Shown piece after piece: positions 46,001 to 54,494 of a stretch of 64,000 nucleotides of DNA (position 1 is the stretch's first letter; each line of letters opens with the position of its first letter). The notes under the pieces are model-generated. The model was not told the DNA's origin and did not search any database. It saw nothing but the letters and a program-made list of their open reading frames with translations. The stretch lies in NCBI RefSeq assembly GCF_010093065.1, contig NZ_CP048113.1, positions 7,334,001 through 7,398,000 on the forward strand, in the 5' to 3' direction. A program made the translations under genes and the position numbers. This DNA comes from Chitinophaga agri. Its GTDB lineage: Bacteria > Bacteroidota > Bacteroidia > Chitinophagales > Chitinophagaceae.

Positions 46001-46900
46001 ACTTTGGTAATTAAATTCAATCCTGGGAATTTCTCTTCCTATGGAGATATGCATATGGCTTTCAGCATCCAGCCAGATCTTTTCAAACTCAAAATCGGTT
46101 TTCAGCAGATCCGGTTCGGATTGCAGGTAGGTGTAGGCCAGCCAGGCGAACATTCTGCGCTGGTCATTATCCAGGTAGTCCGCAACATGGTAATGGTATA
46201 AGTCAATGCCGTTTGCCAGCTTTACAAACCGCTTAAATTCTTTGATGGTAGTCTGCTTTTCACAGATCAGCAACCACAGGGTGGCGCTCACTTCATGACG
46301 AAGGTAACGGAGATAATCATTGCCTTTATAAATAAAAGTTTCTTGGTCTGTATCTAAATGTAGAATCCCGCGCTCCAGCAGAAAATTTTCAGTTACCTTT
46401 TTGTGCGCGTATTTTTTCATCAGCGGCTGAAGTTTTTTCCTGGAGATCGTCGGGTGCTTGCCGTCAAAGCATCTTTTTGAATATAGCTGTAAACAACCTA
46501 CAAGGTGTTCTTTACCTACAGGAATGTCTGTCGCCTTTCCCTGTTCCTGATAATATCCGACCTGCCATATATAGTGTCCCACTAATAGAGGCATCACCAG
46601 CTCATCATGAACGTTTCTGATCCAGTGGATGCGCTCAAAATCATCTATACATAACTTGGTCTGATGCAGTCCGTTGTATTCATTGATGATCTTTTTAAAA
46701 GTTGCTTTACTGCGGTCGGTAAAGGACAGTTGCAGTATGATATGGGCAATGATCAGGGAAAGATTGTATTGAAGATTCTCTGATTTGATTTTAGCGTTCA
46801 CATGACTGAGATAATCATTCTCTGTTTTAGAAATGTAATTTAGCCTGCTGCTTAATGATCTTATTTTCTCCTTTGCGCTGTAGTCTAGTTGCAATCTCAT
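43049..46900 (-). CDS. Giant helical protein with REase-like C-terminal region, unknown
   Basis: A 1283-residue soluble protein I cannot assign to a named family. Residues about 1-1080 are almost wholly alpha-helical with TPR-like stretches (for example FFIALHKLYNEKKYDVAIKS near residue 900). The C-terminal 190 residues look like a PD-(D/E)xK-type nuclease: a glutamate at about 1122-1124 (IEHEDRFSDLLLAIL), GKNAGETDITI with Glu1163 and Asp1165, FALIEALNL with Glu1179, and a later histidine near 1194. The usual lysine of the last motif is replaced (EAL), so activity is uncertain. No Walker motif or membrane helix is seen. The gene lies 24 bp after a truncated small gene and a decayed integrase, a setting common for mobile defence loci. 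A defence role is inference. Confidence 0.8.
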   Translation of the reverse strand: MRLQLDYSAKEKIRSLSSRLNYISKTENDYLSHVNAKIKSENLQYNLSLIIAHIILQLSFTDRSKATFKKIINEYNGLHQTKLCIDDFERIHWIRNVHDELVMPLLVGHYIWQVGYYQEQGKATDIPVGKEHLVGCLQLYSKRCFDGKHPTISRKKLQPLMKKYAHKKVTENFLLERGILHLDTDQETFIYKGNDYLRYLRHEVSATLWLLICEKQTTIKEFKRFVKLANGIDLYHYHVADYLDNDQRRMFAWLAYTYLQSEPDLLKTDFEFEKIWLDAESHMHISIGREIPRIEFNYQSVFHFIQSVEHTKLGLQIFDYQRTRIYYSQLLKILIENPSPGDEPYKAVNKILKDLTRPFLLWILYHEIPEKYPEVIPYLLNDTELIPLAFRLVDRLPVNDELLKISENPDRRREKQLEITNDLFLQSYSLVLDLCVSSGTDLTANATALMRVIMDTAKKVFRYHSNDQYVSHYAYKKRYDELLRLLRLKKYDYVHLQSASQIAPRLVIRLLPGMAGYLLEDYDPVTIRSSENISLDSAYLDVSVEVLRLSNMNFIEGEASGREKADIHSSASGLLLQLRDCLLDYFHLREVEMMNHFSSKIEQKLVRRGLNTFGLEIIDWGYLYLCFARENLLSDYYQAILDSVDFNTEEAEYDDLNSHQADKLRVLVKSLLLAYISISEKRMEYELEHLPVKDSLNQLEGWISELAIKHSVDQLQNERINIFDEKVSLSGNDPHYLSPRSLLFSFINYLPIQSGSELIKNFFADSIDIGSMLNAINIFESKVHKDLVSERIKNVNMDEYINSRFTVTDLKDTLIQAANSDAHRQLAKPLMEKIQAHFKKRDPHNQYTKYLLFNVDLILALEEKDAHKLAAIEIPVKPYSGGKKDHSLRNLKTFFIALHKLYNEKKYDVAIKSLQSLLSNDEHNVRYAYHLFRGQVLKASQDKNDTDLLIAAQHRWDTFLNDLPDDRKNELTKLKQPIAKNQLYYYVAVKDDVKFDQTINLLSKPFLYDQEILMMVYENYNRREMFDTAHSYMRSAVNFLENNGHELTKEIRMLKDSSVSQSVLGKYRNNLGEIRNLPARLIPHVTPEVINDRRMLNEFVLNEIIQASKVLCDKIHGVKTIEHEDRFSDLLLAILKLRFQIWGWSITDQARKGNSATGKNAGETDITIESGGTTFALIEALNLETKNIRTTQSHMIKIFDYAKNLERYYMIIYYIGKQQNIDAIWSKYQQDIKKTKLKFPMDKARGFEDLTSHYEDVNHLRIARTCHDKQVEVFHMLIDLSDS

Positions 46901-46924
46901 TTCTGCTGAGGTGTTGACGTTAAT

Positions 46925-47209
46925 TTATGCTCTGTTTTCAGGTACGTATGGCCGTTCCGGAGGGATGCTCTCCATCACACGACCCAGAATACGAATATAG
47001 GGAATTTCACCGGGTATGACGACCGTTTGAGTCGTATCTGGCTGCTCCGGATGTATGGTTATGTAAGGCGGTAATGACTGGGAGCCGCGGTTCAAATGAA
47101 TTGCCTTTAAAGTAATGACATCATCGGTATACATCCTGCCGATGTAATCGGTAAACGGACGTATTTTTTGATAAACCAGCGTAAGCGGATCCCTCTTTGA
47201 GATAAGCAT
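46925..47209 (-). pseudogene. Truncated partner gene, C-terminal fragment
   Basis: A 94-residue frame on the minus strand; the part from about 47192 (RDPLTLVYQKIRPFTDYIGR) reads as natural protein, but the first few codons come from DNA that in another frame is the end of an integrase (see next entry). The gene therefore appears to be the surviving 3' portion of a longer gene, joined to a foreign 5' side by a deletion or insertion. It has no recognised domain; a proline-rich end (IPPERPYVPENRA) closes it. It overlaps no other gene and stops 24 bp before the giant protein's start, so the two were probably one operon. Whether the fragment is translated is unknown. Confidence 0.6.
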
Positions 47210-47798
47210 TCATGTTCTGATTTGCGTAAACAGGAATGATTTTCCCGTTTGAATACAGAGAGAACGTTCCTTGTATTTTTCTAACAGCCTTAGGGCTGTC
47301 GGAAGCAGCGGAATCAGTATGGTCGATTTGGTCTTCTTTCTGGTGTCTGGCATGTATGAACTCCTGTACGTGTGCTCTTGCGGTTACGCATCTCTCGTGC
47401 GTACGTTCCGCATATACCCCTGTAGGTATCAGTGCCAGCAGCTCATCATTGTGAAGGTGGAGTTCTTCCAGGACTTTTCTTTTGGAGAGTGTATTGCCAT
47501 CAACGATATCCAGTATCCGTTCGCGGTAATGGTGACGTCGTTCTGAATTAGTTCAGATCTGTCATGTAGATTTTTAATGTCAGGGTATCTAAAAAGGCGC
47601 TAAGGGACCGAGTGCCTTCCTTGCTGCTTATGGGTTTCACTGCTTAGGGATCCCATCTTTCTAGATCACACTTTTTTTGGTTGATTCTTCTCTAGGGGTT
47701 CCGCCTACCGTAATGCGCATGTAGACGAACCGTGTTTTCTGAGCGGTGTTCTCTGGTACCTTTAAAAAGAAGAGTAACCCAAAACTTGTTTCCAACAT
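47193..47798 (-). pseudogene. Decayed tyrosine recombinase (site-specific integrase)
   Basis: Minus-strand reading starts with an intact N-terminus, MLETSFGLLFFLKVPENTAQ followed by KTRFVYMRITVGG, typical of Bacteroidota integrases with an arm-binding domain, then hits a stop. The similarity continues in shifted frames: ERWDP; SLSAFLDTLTLKIYMTDLN; ELIQNDVTITA; ERILDIVDGNTLSKRKVLEE and on to HVQEFIHARHQKED; then, skipping most of the catalytic domain, IPLLPTALRLLEKYKERSLC and IIPVYANQNMNAYLKE. At least five frame breaks and one large internal deletion are needed, and the catalytic RxxR/Y end is missing. It is dead. Its end at about 47193 coincides with the start of the truncated partner gene. 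Confidence 0.85.
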
Positions 47799-47977
47799 AA
47801 CTTCAACGATTAACTATTGATAAATGTCGATTTATTGCTCATTAAAATCAAGTCGTAAATGTGCTTACATGTTGGTATTCAGTTTGCTGTGTTGGCTTTC
47901 GTAGCAGTTTTTTAACATTCAAGACTGCCACAAGGACTTTGCGCACTTTTACAAGTTTTGGTGATTGCACCACAACG

Positions 47978-48016
47978 AAAAAGGGCCTGCAAATCTTGAA
48001 TTTGCAGGCCCTTTTT
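47978..48016. terminator. Strong hairpin without an adjacent intact gene
   Basis: AAAAAGGGCCTGCAAA (47978-47993) pairs perfectly with TTTGCAGGCCCTTTTT (48001-48016), 7-nt loop and T run in both directions. No intact gene ends next to it: the decayed integrase starts at 47798 and runs away from it, and the kinase gene starts at 48496. It may be left from a lost gene or belong to an unrecognised small RNA. Confidence 0.7.
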
Positions 48017-48495
48017 AAGCTTTAAAAGACCTTTGGAGGTGTTTCGATGTCGTCTGACATCTCTTCACTTCTTTAGCGGGCTACTGGGGACAACTTTCGA
48101 ACCAGTTTGAGGGGGACTTATCTCAAATTTTGACTTTTATTAAAGAAAGAGTTTCGCTTTCCAGCAAAGTGAGGGCGACAATATTAGGACCAGTAATACA
48201 TTTATCTCATCGATATTGAGTTTTTATAATATTTATCTTCACTGTGGACGGCTAAAATAACTGATTCATAAATGGTTAAGACATCGGGGGCGTCAGAGGT
48301 GTCCGGACATGGGAAAAGATAAGAACGCTCGCGATGGAATGGATAGTTTACATAAGCCGGTCGAGTACCCATCACCTTTCAGCTAATTATAGGCTGGCGT
48401 TATTTATCCAGAATATAGTACTACCTTGTGATTATAATCCTTACAGCTTTTCCCATATATTTCTTATCTGTTTACACTTTAAATTGTTTATTGCT
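48017..48495. other. Intergenic region before the CheB-CheR-kinase gene
   Basis: No intact gene is seen. It contains a 28-bp motif at 48075-48102 (GCGGGCTACTGGGGACAACT and on) that recurs with changes at 55151-55178, and a shorter relative near 42816. The right part should hold the kinase promoter. The adjoining 47799-47977 stretch upstream of the decayed integrase is likewise without recognised features. Confidence 0.5.
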
Positions 48496-51400
48496 ATGAT
48501 TACGAATGGGCCTCATCATATCATTGCAATAGGTGCCTCTGCCGGCGGAATGGAAGAGATTAACGCCTTTTTTGATAACACACCTGTAGATGGCGTTTCT
48601 TACATCATCATTCAGCATCTGTCACCTGATTTTAAAAGCAGAATGGTGGAATTGCTTACCCGGCATAGTAAATTGTTTGTTGAGCAGGCAGCCAATGACA
48701 TGGAGATCAGAGTTAACCACGTCTATCTGATTCCAAACGATAAGTTTATGACTACCCGGAATGGCAGGTTGTTTTTAACCACTAAAGAACATGTGAAGGC
48801 GCCACATCTGACGATTGATATATTTTTCAAGTCGCTTGCCGCCAGCTATGGTAAAACGGCGATCGCTATTATTCTCTCGGGATTGGGAGTAGACGGTACA
48901 GAAGGAAGTATCGCGGTAAAGAAAGCCGGAGGGATGGTCATCGCCAGGGACCCCGAAACAACGGGATTTCCTGGTATGCCAGCCAGTGCCATTGATACGG
49001 GTATGGTGGATTTTGTCTTGGAGCCTGCATCAATGCCTGATATAATTGAAGACTATATAATGCATCAGAAACAAATAATGGTTAACTCGGAAGAGGATGA
49101 GAGAACGCTCATCACTATTATTGACTTAATCAAGGAAAAATTACCTCTTGATTTTTCGGACTATAAACTGACAACGCTGCTTAGAAGGTCCATGCGCAGG
49201 GCTGCGTATTCAAATTTTACCAGACTGGAGGATTATTTTGAGTACCTGAAAGTTACTCCGGACGAGGTAGTAGCGCTCGCGAAGGATTTCCTGATCAGTG
49301 TTACTTCTTTCTTCAGAGACCCGGAAGCTTTTGAATTCATTGAAAAAAACATATTACCGGATTTATTGTCAAATCTTGCTCCTGGTGAGGAGCTGAAGAT
49401 GTGGATCGCTGGTTGTGCCACGGGAGAAGAGGTATATTCAATTGCTATGTTGATCGCAGAACAGTTAACAGGGCCATATCAGAATGTTCCGGTCAAGCTT
49501 TTTGCAACGGATCTTGATACTCATGCTTTGCATTATGCTGGTAGGGGTGTTTATCAGTGGAATAGTGTAAAAGATGTATCTCCGGAAAGGCTGAGCAAGT
49601 TTTTTGTGAAAGAAAAAGATAGCTATCGGGTATTGCCGCTGATAAGGCACATGGTGATATTTGCTCAGCATGATCTGGTAAAGAATCCTCCCTATTGCAA
49701 CATGCATTTTATCAGCTGCCGTAATCTGCTGATTTATATGACACCTTTTTTGCAGAAAAAGATATTTTCCATGCTGCTCTTTGGCCTTAGGATGAATGGA
49801 TATTTATTTTTAGGGTCTAGCGAGAATCCTACGTCGATTATCCAAAGTCTTCAGGTAGTTAATAAAAAGTGGAGGATATATAAGAATGTCAATGCAAAAA
49901 GAATTATCAATTTTGATACATTTTCATTACCTGAATCGCTGAACTTCAAAGCAGCAGTACCTGTAAAGGAGAATGTTAGCAGGACTAATGGCCACAATAT
50001 ATCAGAGATTATCTGTGGGGTACTGGCAAATGAGATGGACTATCTGGCTGTTTGTATCGACGAGAATCAACATGTTGTTAAATCTTATGGGAATACATCC
50101 AAATACCTTTTGCAGCAGAATTTTAATTCCTATCTGCCGGAACTTTTGCCGGAACAACTCTTGCTGGCATTTAACAGTTTAAGTAGTCAGGTGCTGAAAA
50201 CAAATAACGCGGCTGGCGTTAAAGGTATTCCTGTTGATATTGACGGCCAGGATCAATTGGTTCGCCTGTCTATTATGCCATTGAAGATTGAACGTGCAGC
50301 AGTTGGCTTGTTTCTGGTAGTATTTGAACGGGATTTCGAATCGGTTGCTGTGCAAAATGAATATCCTGTTTTTGATGAGAGGGTATATAACAACATGTAT
50401 GTCTCAAATCTAGAACATGAATTAAAAGAGCTGAAAGATAAGCTGTACGCCGCGTATGAAACAATAGATGCTTATAACGAGAACATGCAGTCCTTCAACG
50501 AAGAGCTTATCTCCTCTAACGAGGAAATGCAGAGCACCAATGAGGAGATGCAGTCAGTGAATGAGGAATTGCATACAATCAATGCAGACTATCAGATTAA
50601 GAACAGGCAACTATTGGAAATTAATGATGATTTGAATAACTACTTCAGGAGCAATATAAACAGTCAGTTGTTTGTAAATGAGCATCTTCTTTTAATGAAG
50701 TTTTCTCCTGCTGCTGTACAGCTGATAAACCTGCAGGAATCCGATATAGGAAGACCGCTTAGTCATATCTCGGGTAATATACCGTTAGATGGAGTTATAG
50801 AAGACATCTGGAAAGTGATTCAAAAGGGCGAAGTGATTTCAAGGGCGATCGCGGCTAATAACGGATTATGGTATCAGATTATGGTCATGCCTTACATACA
50901 GCAGGCGGACAATAAGCGAACGGGTGCTATTATTACCTTTAATGATATTACTGAGTTAAAAAGGGCGAAGCTTGAGCTGGATGAGAAAAATGAAAGCCTG
51001 ATGCGGATAAATGCAGATCTGGACCATTTTATCCATATAGTGTCCCATGATTTGCTGGAGCCGCTTGGCAGCATTGAATCCAGTATTGCTATTATGAATG
51101 AAATGGATATGGCCGACCCGGAACTGAGCAAGTACATGGAGATTACCCGATCTTCCATAAAAAAGTTCCGTTCACTGATAAGAAATATGGGTGCCATTGC
51201 CAAATTAGAGAATAATATGTCAGACATGGAGTTTGTCGATATTGAAGATATCATTAACAACATAAAGTGGAGCCTTGATGGGAGAATAAAATCGTCTCAC
51301 GCTGTAATAACCACGCAGCTTGATGTAAAAGAGATCTTTTTCTCAAAAAGGAACCTGAGAAGTATGCTGTATAATATGATCTCTAACGCCATTAAGTTCT

Positions 51401-51723
51401 CTAAACGTACAAATCCTTTAGTACATATTCATACCTGGCAGGAAGAAGATTTTATTGTGCTGAGTGTTGAAGATAATGGTATTGGCATTTCAAAGGAGGG
51501 AATTGCACGGATATTCGATGTTTACGGCAGACTAAATAATGACATAGAGGGTAATGGTGTGGGATTGTACCTGGCAAGAAAGTTGGTCCATGCCGTTGGA
51601 GGAGATATGATCGTTGAAAGTGAGCCAGGTAAGGGAAGTAAGTTTATGATATATCTCAGATCAAAGAAGAGATCGTCAGTGTCCGATATTGGGTTGACCA
51701 ATGATCTGAAAGAAGATCATTAA
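48496..51723 (+). CDS. CheB-CheR-PAS-histidine kinase fusion protein
   Basis: A 1075-residue cytoplasmic signalling protein; the start at 48496 follows from CheB alignment (an extra 54 upstream codons have no sense). Residues 1-185 are a CheB methylesterase with Ser15 (GASAGG), His41 and Asp133 as the catalytic triad. About 195-450 is CheR methyltransferase (LKMWIAGCATGEEVYSIAML binds SAM). A coiled coil at about 640-710 holds repeated NEE(L/M)(I/Q)S units (SNEEMQSTNEEMQSVNEEL), then a PAS-like domain, and a histidine kinase with H-box His851 (IVSHDLLEPLGSIE), N-box MISNAIKFS and DNGIGIS and GNGVGLYLA. No receptor or response regulator is adjacent. An Na+/H+ antiporter gene follows after 10 bp. 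Confidence 0.93.
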   Translation: MITNGPHHIIAIGASAGGMEEINAFFDNTPVDGVSYIIIQHLSPDFKSRMVELLTRHSKLFVEQAANDMEIRVNHVYLIPNDKFMTTRNGRLFLTTKEHVKAPHLTIDIFFKSLAASYGKTAIAIILSGLGVDGTEGSIAVKKAGGMVIARDPETTGFPGMPASAIDTGMVDFVLEPASMPDIIEDYIMHQKQIMVNSEEDERTLITIIDLIKEKLPLDFSDYKLTTLLRRSMRRAAYSNFTRLEDYFEYLKVTPDEVVALAKDFLISVTSFFRDPEAFEFIEKNILPDLLSNLAPGEELKMWIAGCATGEEVYSIAMLIAEQLTGPYQNVPVKLFATDLDTHALHYAGRGVYQWNSVKDVSPERLSKFFVKEKDSYRVLPLIRHMVIFAQHDLVKNPPYCNMHFISCRNLLIYMTPFLQKKIFSMLLFGLRMNGYLFLGSSENPTSIIQSLQVVNKKWRIYKNVNAKRIINFDTFSLPESLNFKAAVPVKENVSRTNGHNISEIICGVLANEMDYLAVCIDENQHVVKSYGNTSKYLLQQNFNSYLPELLPEQLLLAFNSLSSQVLKTNNAAGVKGIPVDIDGQDQLVRLSIMPLKIERAAVGLFLVVFERDFESVAVQNEYPVFDERVYNNMYVSNLEHELKELKDKLYAAYETIDAYNENMQSFNEELISSNEEMQSTNEEMQSVNEELHTINADYQIKNRQLLEINDDLNNYFRSNINSQLFVNEHLLLMKFSPAAVQLINLQESDIGRPLSHISGNIPLDGVIEDIWKVIQKGEVISRAIAANNGLWYQIMVMPYIQQADNKRTGAIITFNDITELKRAKLELDEKNESLMRINADLDHFIHIVSHDLLEPLGSIESSIAIMNEMDMADPELSKYMEITRSSIKKFRSLIRNMGAIAKLENNMSDMEFVDIEDIINNIKWSLDGRIKSSHAVITTQLDVKEIFFSKRNLRSMLYNMISNAIKFSKRTNPLVHIHTWQEEDFIVLSVEDNGIGISKEGIARIFDVYGRLNNDIEGNGVGLYLARKLVHAVGGDMIVESEPGKGSKFMIYLRSKKRSSVSDIGLTNDLKEDH

Positions 51724-51733
51724 TTGCGATAGA

Positions 51734-53377
51734 ATGCAGCATTTTGAGGCGGTAATTTTGATATTAGCTATCCTTGTCGGTTTATCTGCGATTGCGGACA
51801 AAATTAAGCTCCCATTTCCTATCTTATTGGTGATTACCGGTACTATTGTAGGTATTGTTCCAGGATTTCCTCTTCTCATTTTAGATCCTGCAGTAGTCTT
51901 TTTACTGTTTCTACCTCCGTTGCTTTATGATGCAGCATCTCATACCTCATGGCACGACTTCCGGTCCGAGATGCTGCCTATTTCAACTTTGGCGATCGCG
52001 CTTGTGTTCTTTACTACCGTAACGGTCGCAGCAACTGCCTATTACTTTATTCCTGAATTCAGCTTGCCATTGGCTTTCGCATTGGGTGCAATTGTTTCCC
52101 CTCCGGATGCGGTAGCAGCCAGTAGTATAACCAAGGGGCTACAACTGAACAGGCGTGTAACGACAATTCTGGAGGGAGAAAGTCTTGTTAATGATGCCAG
52201 CGCCCTGATAGCCTACCGGTTTTCATATATTGCAATTGTTACAGGTTCTTTTGTATTCTGGGAAGCCGGATTACAGTTTTTATTACTGGTTTGTGGAGGG
52301 ACCTTGTGTGGCTTAGTGACAGGATACATTTTTGTATTGATGCACGAGAAAATTAAGCGAAAATCCATTGTCAGTACCAGTCTCACTTTGCTGACTCCCT
52401 TTGTTTCCTATCTATTCGCAGAGATGCTGCATACTTCAGGTGTACTTGCTGTGGTAAGTGCGGGTCTGTTTATATCATGGAGATCTCCACGGATATTTTC
52501 TTATCAGACCCGAATGCGATCAAAATCTGTATGGGACACGCTAATTTTTATCCTCAACGGATTCATATTTTTACTCATCGGGCAACAACTGCCTACTGTT
52601 CTGAAAGACCTCAAAAACTATTCTTTTGAAATCTTGCTTCTGTATGGTTTAATAATCAGTTCGGTAGTTATTCTAGTTCGGATAATGTGGGTCTTTGCCA
52701 CCGCATATTCTCAGCATATCTTCCAATACAAAATGAAGGGTGCTGATTTTAAAGACACACAGTCTGAAAGAGTAAATATCTGGAAAAATGTATTGATTGT
52801 AGGCTGGACGGGAACCAGGGGAATTGTATCAATGGCTACAGCATTGTCCTTGCCGCTAACAATGGAGGGGGGGGGCCTTTTCCCGCAACGGTCGTTGATC
52901 TTATTTCTGACGTTTGTCGTTATTTTCGTAACGCTCGTTATTCAGGGCATGTCTCTACCTCTACTCATACGTATTTTAGGTGTAACACCAGCTGATCAGT
53001 CCAATAGAAATGAACTGGAACTACAATTATTTCTGGCGCAGAGTATTATCTATTTCATAGAGAATGATTTGCCGATCAATCTGGAGGCCAAGTTGAAAGA
53101 TCAGGTAAAAGCAAGATATGAGGCTACTGTCAATCAGTTATCAAAGGAAACGGAAATGGAAGATAACCCGATCGAAAGCATGGAAGAGCACAGGTTGTTG
53201 ATACCACTGGCTCCTATTATGGCTGCAGAGATAGAAATAAGTAAATTTCGTCGTGAACTTTTAATCAGGCTGCACGAAGATGGTTCATTCGATCATCAGA
53301 CCATTAAGCAGCTCGAACAGGAATTGGATGTCGATGATCTCAGGCTGAACAGGCTTCTTAAGAGAGAAGACGAGTAG
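51734..53377 (+). CDS. CPA1-family Na+/H+ antiporter
   Basis: A 547-residue membrane transporter of the NhaP/CPA1 type with about 12 helices. Signature segments are FLLFLPPLLYDAASHTSWHD, GAIVSPPDAVAASSITKGLQ (the conserved SPPDAVA motif, whose aspartate carries the ion) and LEGESLVNDASALIAY, where the aspartate of ESLVNDA is essential for exchange. A cytoplasmic C-terminal tail of about 125 residues follows. It exchanges sodium or potassium for protons. The ATG is 10 bp after the kinase stop, so the two are probably co-transcribed. Its 3' end overlaps the end of the desaturase gene on the other strand by 20 bp. Confidence 0.95.
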   Translation: MQHFEAVILILAILVGLSAIADKIKLPFPILLVITGTIVGIVPGFPLLILDPAVVFLLFLPPLLYDAASHTSWHDFRSEMLPISTLAIALVFFTTVTVAATAYYFIPEFSLPLAFALGAIVSPPDAVAASSITKGLQLNRRVTTILEGESLVNDASALIAYRFSYIAIVTGSFVFWEAGLQFLLLVCGGTLCGLVTGYIFVLMHEKIKRKSIVSTSLTLLTPFVSYLFAEMLHTSGVLAVVSAGLFISWRSPRIFSYQTRMRSKSVWDTLIFILNGFIFLLIGQQLPTVLKDLKNYSFEILLLYGLIISSVVILVRIMWVFATAYSQHIFQYKMKGADFKDTQSERVNIWKNVLIVGWTGTRGIVSMATALSLPLTMEGGGLFPQRSLILFLTFVVIFVTLVIQGMSLPLLIRILGVTPADQSNRNELELQLFLAQSIIYFIENDLPINLEAKLKDQVKARYEATVNQLSKETEMEDNPIESMEEHRLLIPLAPIMAAEIEISKFRRELLIRLHEDGSFDHQTIKQLEQELDVDDLRLNRLLKREDE

Positions 53378-54494
53378 CAGGATCCTCTTTTTTTCCCAGC
53401 ATCTTAAGCATTTTTGCATGTTCCAGTAGGGCTCTCACAAAAGTTGGCTGAACATGATATGGAAGTGAGAATGATTCTGCAGTTGTCTTTACAATGGAAG
53501 AAAGCTTTTTGTAATGGATATGGCATATTCCTGTGAATAGGTGATGCTCTATCTGGAAGTTCAAACCGCCAATAAACCATGAGAAAATACGGCTTCTGGG
53601 CGCGAAATCAGTGGTGTTGACAAGTTCGTGGATCGCCCAGCTGTCTTCCATACGATACGTACTGTCGACGATCACCGGTAATGAAAAGGGAGAACTGGCC
53701 ATTATATGAGATGGTTGGAAAATACAGGAAAGCACAAGTCCAGCAGTGAAATGCATGACACAAAAACCGCCAAGCACATAATACCAGGCCTGGCCAGAAA
53801 ACAGCAACGGCAATACCAGAATATATGAGTAATAGATTATTTTATAAAATGTGACTTCAAGTACAGCCTTTCGCAGAGATATTTTTTGATTACTGAGCAG
53901 GTTGTGTTGTTTATAACGGATTACCTGAAGATAGTCTTTTGCCGTCATCCAGAACAGGGTCATCAACATATAAAAAAACCATGCATACAGATATTGGTAA
54001 CGATGATACCAATACCGCCGCTGCCTGGGTGATAAGCGTAGAAATACAAAGCCACTGATGTCGTCGTCGAGGCCATCAATATTAGTGTAAGTATGATGTA
54101 AAATATTATGTTGTATTTTCCAGGTAATGGAATACCCGCCTATTACTTCGAGAATGTACCCTAAATATTTATTTACTTTCTTATTTGGCGAATACGTTCC
54201 ATGATTAGCATCATGCATTACGGAGGCGCCTATCCCTATCATTCCCCATCCCATCACAAACCAGAGAGACCAGAACAGCAAAATATTATTTGCGCCAAGG
54301 CCCGTAATTATTAATATATAAGGCACGAAATAACACAGCAACATGGCTACGGTTTTTCGCCACATACCAGCATTCGCATAAGGGGAAATACCGTTTGTCT
54401 CAAAATAGGCATGGACTTTTACTGTCAGGGTATCAATGAAACTATTACTCCCCTTGGGTGCAAACCTGACTATATTTATTTTTCCAATGCTCAT
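53358..54494 (-). CDS. Membrane fatty-acid (acyl-lipid) desaturase
   Basis: A 378-residue membrane protein with the three histidine boxes of front-end or acyl-lipid desaturases: HDANH (His94-His98), HNILHH (His129-134) and QIEHH near residue 314, which bind a di-iron centre. Hydrophobic segments at about 50-68, 70-90, 190-215 and 235-260 fit a four-helix bundle. The last box begins with Gln (QIEHH), as in delta-6/delta-5 desaturases, but no cytochrome b5 domain is fused. It inserts a cis double bond into membrane acyl chains. Its C-terminal codons overlap the antiporter's by 20 bp, tail to tail. Confidence 0.93.
   Translation of the reverse strand: MSIGKINIVRFAPKGSNSFIDTLTVKVHAYFETNGISPYANAGMWRKTVAMLLCYFVPYILIITGLGANNILLFWSLWFVMGWGMIGIGASVMHDANHGTYSPNKKVNKYLGYILEVIGGYSITWKIQHNILHHTYTNIDGLDDDISGFVFLRLSPRQRRYWYHRYQYLYAWFFYMLMTLFWMTAKDYLQVIRYKQHNLLSNQKISLRKAVLEVTFYKIIYYSYILVLPLLFSGQAWYYVLGGFCVMHFTAGLVLSCIFQPSHIMASSPFSLPVIVDSTYRMEDSWAIHELVNTTDFAPRSRIFSWFIGGLNFQIEHHLFTGICHIHYKKLSSIVKTTAESFSLPYHVQPTFVRALLEHAKMLKMLGKKEDPATRLLS

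Noticed and set aside
46925..47209. Assigning the 94-residue fragment to the S24/LexA-like peptidases
   Set aside because: Only a vague resemblance; no catalytic Ser-Lys pair is visible.
47236..47546. Plus-strand open frames over the decayed integrase
   Set aside because: The minus strand carries clear integrase similarity, so the plus frames are shadows.
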